Positions 58,836-64,000 of a stretch of 64,000 nucleotides of DNA are shown in pieces. Numbering within the stretch: position 1 is the first letter of the stretch; every line of letters starts with the position of its first letter. Position numbers and translations under genes: made by a program. The notes below the pieces were generated by a model. That model ran no database searches. It saw only the letters and a program-made list of their open reading frames with translations, and was not told the DNA's origin. The stretch comes from Arthrobacter sp. ISL-48 (GTDB taxonomy: Bacteria > Actinomycetota > Actinomycetes > Actinomycetales > Micrococcaceae), in the NCBI RefSeq assembly GCF_018613805.1, contig NZ_JAGGPL010000018.1, positions 248,001 through 312,000 of the forward strand. Reading direction: 5' to 3'.

Positions 58836-59453
58836 CTAGAGGTGCTGGATGCCTGCGCGCTGCATGGCGTCTTTGTAGATCTCGACGCTCCTGGCCAGAA
58901 GGTCCTCCTGCTTGGCTTCAGAGACGGCGAAGGCGCGGCCGCCGAGGGCGCTGGCCTTGTAGATCTTGATTCCGCTGTTCTTCAGGGAGGAGTGGTATGT
59001 CTTCTCGAAGAGGGTGAGGAATGTGGAGGCGTCCGTGCCGTGGGCGATGACTGCGGAGACGCGCCGGTTGATCTTCAGGAACTGGCGGAACGGGCGCAGG
59101 CCGTCCGTCTTTTCCTGGACGTTGAGCGCCGATGGAAGTTCGGGGTCGCGGACCCACGGGTAGGCGTTCCAAGGCATCACATAGCGGGGGTCGAGGTCTG
59201 CAAGCTCGTAGATCTGGGTTGCCCTGCGGGCTGCTTCATCGTCGTTGTAATGGGACACGAAGCCGGATTCGGTGCCCTTGCCGGGGCTGACCTGGAGGCT
59301 GACGATGCGGCATTCGTCCTCGTCGTGCACGGGATCGATATAGGGGACGATGGACCCTGGCTTCTTTTCCATCAGTTCATCGCAGAGCTGCGTTACCGCC
59401 GCGATGTTTGGTTCCTGTAGCAGGGCCTTTTTTTCGTCCCAGTCAATCGTCAC
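58836..59453 (-). CDS. Uracil-DNA-glycosylase-superfamily-like protein
   Basis: The protein has 205 residues. The 'YVMPWNAYPWVRD' stretch near residues 90-102 and a later 'KINRRVSAVIAHGTDAS' strand, plus a 'TYHSSLKN' segment with His in the place of the usual 'HPS', resemble small actinobacterial uracil-DNA-glycosylase-like proteins. The resemblance is by pattern and moderate. No signal peptide. A role in base excision or nucleic acid defence is possible. ATG at 59453 has a GAGA site upstream. Confidence 0.6.
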   Translation of the reverse strand: MTIDWDEKKALLQEPNIAAVTQLCDELMEKKPGSIVPYIDPVHDEDECRIVSLQVSPGKGTESGFVSHYNDDEAARRATQIYELADLDPRYVMPWNAYPWVRDPELPSALNVQEKTDGLRPFRQFLKINRRVSAVIAHGTDASTFLTLFEKTYHSSLKNSGIKIYKASALGGRAFAVSEAKQEDLLARSVEIYKDAMQRAGIQHL

Positions 59454-59620
59454 GATCTCTCCCTCAGCAGCAAGGCGTCCAGAATCAGGCGTCTTAGGCT
59501 ACTCTACGCTTTTGGGAGTTGCGGTGCGCGGCAGGGTTGGCTTCCCGGGGCGCTTGTGTGACGCGTCTCCCCGTAGGCTTGCGTAGATCCCCCAAGGTTG
59601 CCCCATTCCAAGGAAATCCA

Positions 59621-60127
59621 TTGCCATTTGATAAGAAAACGCTCAAGGACGATGGGTTCGCCGGATTCAGGGCCTTCGGCAGCCTTGAGATCATGAGGAT
59701 CCCGCAAGGCACCGGTATCTTCGCGGTGCTGCGTCCGGAGGGTTTCGAGCCGCTGTTCCTGAAAAAGAGCATTGCCGGAACTTTCAAGAAGAAGGACCCC
59801 TCGCTGCCGGAACAGGCCCTCGACGCCGAATGGGTGGATGGCGCGGACATCCTCTACATGGGCAAGGCGGGGCCTGGAAGCAAAGGCAACCGTGGACTCA
59901 GGCGGCAGATCAAGGAGTTCCTGGACTTCGGCAAGGGGAAGCCACCAGGCCATTGGGACGGCAGACTGGTCTGGCAGCTCGCGAATTCTGAGGCGCTCGT
60001 CATCGCCTGGAAAGAGCTCCCGGCAGCTGAATTAGTCACTTCAGAGGCCCGGTACCACGCGGAGTTCGTCGAAACTTACGGCAGGCTGCCGTTCGCGAAC
60101 CTGGTGCAGGCGCGCACCCGGAACTAG
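59621..60127 (+). CDS. GIY-YIG-like domain protein
   Basis: The protein has 168 residues. AAGGAAA at 59610-59616 sets a TTG start at 59621 (L/MPFDKKTLKDDGFAGFR). 'GIFAVLRPEGFEPLFL' and 'DILYMGKAGPGSKGNRGLRRQIKEFL' follow the GIY-YIG nuclease pattern (G-I-F...L-Y-M-G-K with a later Arg). The final 'EARYHAEFVETYGRLPFAN' resembles the Glu-containing end of that fold. It is therefore a candidate nuclease or nuclease-derived protein; activity is not assured. It lies between unrelated genes. Confidence 0.65.
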   Translation: MPFDKKTLKDDGFAGFRAFGSLEIMRIPQGTGIFAVLRPEGFEPLFLKKSIAGTFKKKDPSLPEQALDAEWVDGADILYMGKAGPGSKGNRGLRRQIKEFLDFGKGKPPGHWDGRLVWQLANSEALVIAWKELPAAELVTSEARYHAEFVETYGRLPFANLVQARTRN

Positions 60128-60140
60128 GCCCTGTCTACCC

Positions 60141-60524
60141 TCAAGCCGGGCCCCGGAGCCGCTCCATCTCGCGGCGGTCCTTCTTGGTGGGGCGCCCGGC
60201 GCCACGGTCCCGCTGCGGGAGGCCCAGTGCAGGCGCGATGGGCCGGGGCGGCGTGTGGTCGGTAAAGCAGTGCGAGGCAGCCTCGGCGCCGACGCGCTTG
60301 GCAATCAGCCGGCGGACTTCCAGAATCCGTTCGTACCCCGGCTGCCGCACGGTCACAGTATCGCCCGTCACCAGGGTGGCCGACGCCTTGGCCGGGCTAC
60401 CGTTGAGCCGGACGTGGCCGGCACGGCAGGCGGCTGTGGCCGCCGAACGGGTTTTGTACGCCCGGATGGCCCACAACCACGCGTCGATGCGGACGCTGGC
60501 GGGGGAGGAAGGAAGACTGCTCAT
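60141..60524 (-). CDS. S4-domain RNA-binding protein, Hsp15-like
   Basis: The protein has 127 residues; the ATG at 60524 is preferred over 60569. The S4 domain 'RIDAWLWAIRAYKTRSAATAACRAGHVRLNGSPAKAS' is followed by 'TVTVRQPGYERILEVRRLI', the pattern of Hsp15/YrfH, which binds 50S subunits carrying nascent chains after heat stress. A basic tail 'GRPTKKDRREMERLRG' is typical. It converges on the GIY-YIG-like gene. Confidence 0.9.
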   Translation of the reverse strand: MSSLPSSPASVRIDAWLWAIRAYKTRSAATAACRAGHVRLNGSPAKASATLVTGDTVTVRQPGYERILEVRRLIAKRVGAEAASHCFTDHTPPRPIAPALGLPQRDRGAGRPTKKDRREMERLRGPA

Positions 60525-60592
60525 GGCTGGCACCGAGTATACGGCGTCGGACTCCAGGGCATTCTCCAAGGAAGAGCCCCTACCCTAGACCC

Positions 60593-61483
60593 GTGCCCCC
60601 ACTTGACGTTGTTATTGCCGCCTGGCAGATTGACTGGGCGGCCCTGGTGATGATCAGCGCCGGCGCCCTGCTCTATGGGCTCGGCCTCAGGGCGGCGGCC
60701 ACGAAAGGTAACCCCTGGCCGCTGTGGAGGACTCTGGCGTTTTACCTCCTCGGCCTAGGGTCCCTGACGCTGCTCACCTGCGGATTTCCCGGGGTCTACA
60801 GTGCACAGCTGAGGTGGGCGTTCACGCTGAAGGCATCGTTGCTGCTCTTCGTGGTGCCGCTGTTGATCGGCCTGGGAAAGCCCATCTCACTGGCAAGAGC
60901 GGCACTCCCGACCAGGGGAATTGTGCGGCTGAACGCCGTGCTGTCCCATCGCCTGGTGCGGTTCCTGGGCAACTCGATGGCGGCCCCGCTGCTCGGGCTT
61001 GCCCTCTTCTCCACGTTCCTGACCCCGCTGTTCTACACACTTCGGACGGATCCGCTGGCGGAGGCCCTGATCACCATCGCGGTTCCGCTGCTGGGCCTGC
61101 TGATGGCGCTGCCGATCATCGAGGAAGCCGACTTTCAGCGCTCCAGCGCCTTCATCACACTGGAATTCGTCTTCGTTTTCATCGAGCTGCTGATTGACGC
61201 AGTCCCGGGCATCCTGCTGCGGCTCAACGGCCAGGTACTTGACCACGTCCTGACTGCCAGCTCCCAGTCGGCCTGGTTCCCGGGCCCCCTCCGTGACCAG
61301 CAGCTGGCGGGGGACCTCCTGTGGTTCATCTGCGAGATCGTGGATCTTCCCCTGATCATCCTGATGTTCATGCGGTTCGCACGGAGCGACAAGCGGGAGG
61401 CACGCGGCTTCGATGACCTCACCGATCAGGAGCTTGACCAACTCAACGCCGAGCACCTCAAGCGCGGCCTCACTCCACGGTGA
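60593..61483 (+). CDS. ctaG: Cytochrome c oxidase assembly protein, caa3-type CtaG
   Basis: The protein has 296 residues from GTG 60593, with about seven membrane segments. 'WALVMISAGALLYGLGLRAA', 'LAFYLLGLGSLTLLTCGFPGVYSAQLRWAFTLKA' and 'STFLTPLFYTLRTDPLAEAL' fit the caa3_CtaG family involved in heme-copper oxidase assembly. In Bacillus CtaG is required for active cytochrome caa3. A long loop and acidic end follow. Its stop overlaps the convergent oxidoreductase gene by 14 bases. Confidence 0.9.
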   Translation: MPPLDVVIAAWQIDWAALVMISAGALLYGLGLRAAATKGNPWPLWRTLAFYLLGLGSLTLLTCGFPGVYSAQLRWAFTLKASLLLFVVPLLIGLGKPISLARAALPTRGIVRLNAVLSHRLVRFLGNSMAAPLLGLALFSTFLTPLFYTLRTDPLAEALITIAVPLLGLLMALPIIEEADFQRSSAFITLEFVFVFIELLIDAVPGILLRLNGQVLDHVLTASSQSAWFPGPLRDQQLAGDLLWFICEIVDLPLIILMFMRFARSDKREARGFDDLTDQELDQLNAEHLKRGLTPR

Positions 61484-62579
61484 CGCTCACCCGCTGCACC
61501 ACATTATTGCCCAGCCCCTGGTAGTTCCAGCTCTGCTCCAGCGGCTGGGCGGCGCCGGTGGAGTCCGTGGCACGGCAGGCCAGCTCGTGCTCGCCCGGGT
61601 CCGCCACCCATGGAAGCGTCCACTTGCACCACGCGAACGGGCCCGGTGGTTTTTCGAGGTGGGCAGGCACCCATTGGCCGTCGATTCCAACGTCAACGCC
61701 GGTCACCGCTCCTTCGCCGGACCAGGCCCTGCCTTGCAGCATTACAGGACCATGCGCCAGCACCCGCTTGCGGGTGAAGAAGTCCGGGATGCCCGGCGGA
61801 ACCATCAGCGAACGGACCCTGATCCGCGAAACCGGTGTGCCGGCGTCGTCCGCGGTGTGCTGGTACCGGTATGCCACCTGCTGCTGGAATCCCGTAAACG
61901 GGGCCGTCACCACTTCGATGGACTCCAGCCACTTGACGCTGGTCATGCCGTACCAGCCGGGGACCACCAGCCGCAGGGGATACCCGTGCTGCGGCGGCAG
62001 CTCACTGCCGTTCATCCGGTAGGCAAGCAGGACGTCGGGACGCAGTGCCTCGCGGATTGGCAGACTCCGCCCGTACCGCTGGCGGACGCCGCCCTGGATT
62101 CCGGCGTCAGCGCCGGTGAAGACCACTTCAACGGCTTCGGCCAGCACCCCGGCCTTCGCCAGGAGGTAGGCCAGCGGCACACCGGTCCACTCAGCAGTGC
62201 CTACTGCCTCGAGGACCCAAGGCTGGCTGATTGGCCGCGGCTTGAGCAGTGAGCGGCCGTTGCCCGCGCACTCCAGGGTGACTGGCACTGTGATGGCAGG
62301 GTCCTTCTTCAGCGCGGCCAGGCTCAGCTCCAGCGACCGCTCCACCGCGCCGCTGATCCGCAGGTGCCAGGAGGAGGCCTCGGCGTCCGGGATGTCGAAG
62401 TGCGTCAGGACGTAGTGCAGCCCCGGTGGTGTGAGATCCCGGCGGAGTGCTTCGAGCGGCATTGAATGGTTCCGCGACGCCAGCTGGAGTTCCTCCGCCG
62501 TAAGGGGTTCGGATGTGGGCTCTCCGGCGTGCGAAGCGGGACGGATAGGGCGACGGGTCCTGAAGATCTGCTTGGTCAT
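61470..62579 (-). CDS. Molybdopterin-dependent oxidoreductase, sulfite-oxidase family
   Basis: The protein has 369 residues. The Mo-cofactor domain is clear: 'HFDIPDAEASSWHLRISGAVERSLELSLAALKK', the Mo-ligand Cys in 'VTLECAGNGRS', and 'WTGVPLAYLLAKAGV'. The C-terminal dimer domain has 'WSGEGAVTGVDVGIDG' and 'CKWTLPWVADPGEHEL'. No Tat or Sec signal is seen at the ATG (62579), though most relatives have one, so it is probably cytoplasmic. Substrate unknown (sulfite, or another oxoanion). It converges on ctaG with a 14-base overlap. Confidence 0.9.
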   Translation of the reverse strand: MTKQIFRTRRPIRPASHAGEPTSEPLTAEELQLASRNHSMPLEALRRDLTPPGLHYVLTHFDIPDAEASSWHLRISGAVERSLELSLAALKKDPAITVPVTLECAGNGRSLLKPRPISQPWVLEAVGTAEWTGVPLAYLLAKAGVLAEAVEVVFTGADAGIQGGVRQRYGRSLPIREALRPDVLLAYRMNGSELPPQHGYPLRLVVPGWYGMTSVKWLESIEVVTAPFTGFQQQVAYRYQHTADDAGTPVSRIRVRSLMVPPGIPDFFTRKRVLAHGPVMLQGRAWSGEGAVTGVDVGIDGQWVPAHLEKPPGPFAWCKWTLPWVADPGEHELACRATDSTGAAQPLEQSWNYQGLGNNVVQRVSVTVE

Positions 62580-62673
62580 GGCGCTGCGATTCTGTTCAGT
62601 GAGGCCGGCTGGTTCCCCTCGTCACAGGTTTACGCCGGGGCTGCGTGTCCGTCAACGCTTCTCCCAGGGTGGG

Positions 62674-63055
62674 TCAGAGCTGCGGCCGCTCCAGGAACTC
62701 TGCCAGGCTCAGCGGCTGCTGGCCCGTCAGGGTGCGCACGTCGGGGGACAGCCCCGCCATTTCGCCGGCTGCCATGGCCGTGTAGGTGCTCACCCAGGCA
62801 TCAACCTGCCAGGGCGGTGCTCCGAAGTGGGCCCTGGAGGCGTGAGCCTCCTCGAGGGTTTCGGGGTGGTAGGTGATGGTCCGCCCGGTCCCTGCGGTCA
62901 GCAGTTCCGCCGCCCGCTCGAGGGTTAGTTCCTCCGGCCCCGTGAGGGAGTAGGTGGTTCCGACATAGCTCCTTGGCCACCATTCCGCCCAGGCCCCCGG
63001 TGGAACCGGTGACTCCGAGGTCTGGAAGGGACGACGTGTCTGGCGGGAGTGTCAT
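62674..63055 (-). pseudogene. Internally deleted SDR (NmrA-like NAD(P)-binding) pseudogene
   Basis: With an intact AGGAGG and ATG at 63055, the frame opens as an SDR: 'LPDLGVTGSTGGLGGMVAKEL' (T-G-S-T-G-G-L-G). After about 28 residues, near 62960-62972, it loses sense. A different frame then gives the C-terminal third of the same family: 'GTTYSLTGPEELTLERAAEL', 'TGRTITYHPETLEEAHASRA', 'WQVDAWVSTYTAMAAGEMAG', and a stop at 62674. About 150 residues of the middle are missing. This is a clean deletion plus frame loss. The start of the adjacent aldo/keto reductase stop is 7 bases upstream. Confidence 0.85.
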
Positions 63056-63062
63056 GGTCCTC

Positions 63063-64000
63063 CTAAGCCTCGCGGCTTGGCGGAGACTTGGTCAGGGCAG
63101 GATCGCGTTCGGCGAGGGAGCCGATTGCGTCGTCGATGTTCTTCATGATCTCGGGCTCAAGGATCACGCCTGCGGCCGCCACGCTGTCCGCGAGCTGTTC
63201 CGGCCGGGAAGCACCCACGATGGCCGAGGCCACGTTGGGGTTCTGCAGCACCCAGGCCACGGCAAGCTGCGGCATGGACAGCCCGGCTTCCTCGGCGATC
63301 GGCTTAAGCCTCTGGACGCCGGTAAGCACGTCATCGCCCATCCACCGCTCGATCATCCTGGCGCCGCCTTTTTCGTCCGTGGCGCGGCTGCCTTCGGGCG
63401 CTGGCTGGCCGGGCAGGTACTTGCCGCTCAACACGCCCTGCCCGATGGGTGACCAGACAATCTGGGACACCCCCAGCTCTTCCGACGCCGGAACAACCTC
63501 CGCCTCGATGACCCGCCAGAGCATGTTGTACTGGGGCTGGTTGGAGATCAGCTGGAAGCCCAGTTCCCTGGACAGGGCGTGGCCGGCCCGGAGCTGTTCG
63601 GCTGTCCACTCGCTGACGCCGATGTACAGGGCCTTGCCCTGCCGCACGATGTCCGCGAACGCCTGCATGGTCTCTTCCAGCGGCGTCTCGAAGTCGTAGC
63701 GGTGGGCCTGGTAGAGGTCCACATAATCCGTCTGCAGCCTGCTCAGCGAACCGTTTATCGACTCCATGATGTGCTTGCGGGACAGTCCGACGTCGTTCTT
63801 GCCCTTGGGCCCGGTGGCGCCGAAGACCTTGGTGAAGATTTCCAGCGATTCGCGGCGCTCGCCTTTCAGAGCCTCGCCGAGGACTGTCTCCGCGGCGGTG
63901 TTGGCGTACACGTCCGCGGTGTCAAAGGTGCTGATGCCGGCGTCGAGTGCTGCTTTCACACACTGGGTGGCGACATCGTTCTCCACCTGCGAGCCGTGGG
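63063..64000 (-). CDS. Aldo/keto reductase, 5' end beyond the window
   Basis: At least 312 residues are visible, and the frame stays open to base 64000, where codons for HGSQVENDVATQCVKAA are still in frame; the ATG lies outside. It matches the KCNAB/YghZ-type AKRs: 'FDTADVYANTAAETVLGEAL' with the catalytic Tyr, 'IFTKVFGATGPKG' (Lys), 'VDLYQAHRYDFETPLEET' (His) and 'SPIGQGVLSGKYLPG'. It is likely a detoxifying NADPH reductase. It ends 7 bases before the SDR pseudogene, so they were one operon. Confidence 0.9.
   Translation of the reverse strand, partial: HGSQVENDVATQCVKAALDAGISTFDTADVYANTAAETVLGEALKGERRESLEIFTKVFGATGPKGKNDVGLSRKHIMESINGSLSRLQTDYVDLYQAHRYDFETPLEETMQAFADIVRQGKALYIGVSEWTAEQLRAGHALSRELGFQLISNQPQYNMLWRVIEAEVVPASEELGVSQIVWSPIGQGVLSGKYLPGQPAPEGSRATDEKGGARMIERWMGDDVLTGVQRLKPIAEEAGLSMPQLAVAWVLQNPNVASAIVGASRPEQLADSVAAAGVILEPEIMKNIDDAIGSLAERDPALTKSPPSREA

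Overview
The window is about 64 kb of high-GC chromosomal DNA. Gene content, frequent GTG starts, ATGA/TAGTG start-stop overlaps and actinobacterial families (DUF4193, a WXG100-type protein, KstR-like TetR, EIICBA mannitol PTS, caa3-type CtaG) point to a soil actinobacterium of the Micrococcaceae, most like Arthrobacter or Pseudarthrobacter. That placement is inferred from protein character, not from a marker gene. I saw no rRNA, tRNA, CRISPR array, insertion sequence or prophage.

Layout. 1-6 kb: tail of an oligopeptide ABC transporter with its binding lipoprotein, a 32-bp intergenic repeat cluster, a Gfo/Idh/MocA oxidoreductase, and alanine dehydrogenase divergent from a PucR-type regulator. 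6-14 kb: small unknowns and a complete PTS locus (HPr, enzyme I, TetR regulator, mannitol EIICBA, mannitol-1-phosphate dehydrogenase). 14-28 kb: a glycine-rich repeat protein, MarR plus drug exporter, several MFS transporters, RraA, a KstR-like TetR, malic enzyme and a LysE/Lrp pair. 28-35 kb: a lipoprotein/WXG100 pair, Lrp, GluQ-RS, a tiny self-regulated HTH protein, a MESH1-like HD protein and a GNAT-AAA+ fusion.

35-47 kb is the best-defined metabolic unit: a complete non-phosphorylating L-fucose locus. It has a GH29 fucosidase, ABC importer, mutarotase, aldose dehydrogenase, lactonase, L-fuconate dehydratase, SDR dehydrogenase, FAH-type hydrolase and a FadR-type GntR regulator. A recurring AAACATC-N-GATGTTT palindrome lies inside the promoters, so one operator can be matched to one regulator. 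47-52 kb is a four-gene asparagine operon (GntR, R. etli-type asparaginase, aspartase, permease) with a probably leaderless promoter.

52-64 kb is the accessory end: paired membrane proteins, DUF4193 behind a 22-bp perfect palindrome, a reading frame broken by one stop, a DUF1540 protein, an 845-residue adenylation-carrier-membrane acyltransferase fusion with an iron-box-like site at its promoter, HipBA, a uracil-DNA-glycosylase-like protein, a GIY-YIG-like protein, an S4 protein, CtaG, a signal-less sulfite-oxidase-family enzyme, an internally deleted SDR pseudogene and an aldo/keto reductase cut by the window edge.

The strongest candidates for undescribed biology are the adenylation-carrier-AT3 fusion, the GNAT-AAA+ fusion, the WXG100/lipoprotein pair and the 32-bp repeat family.
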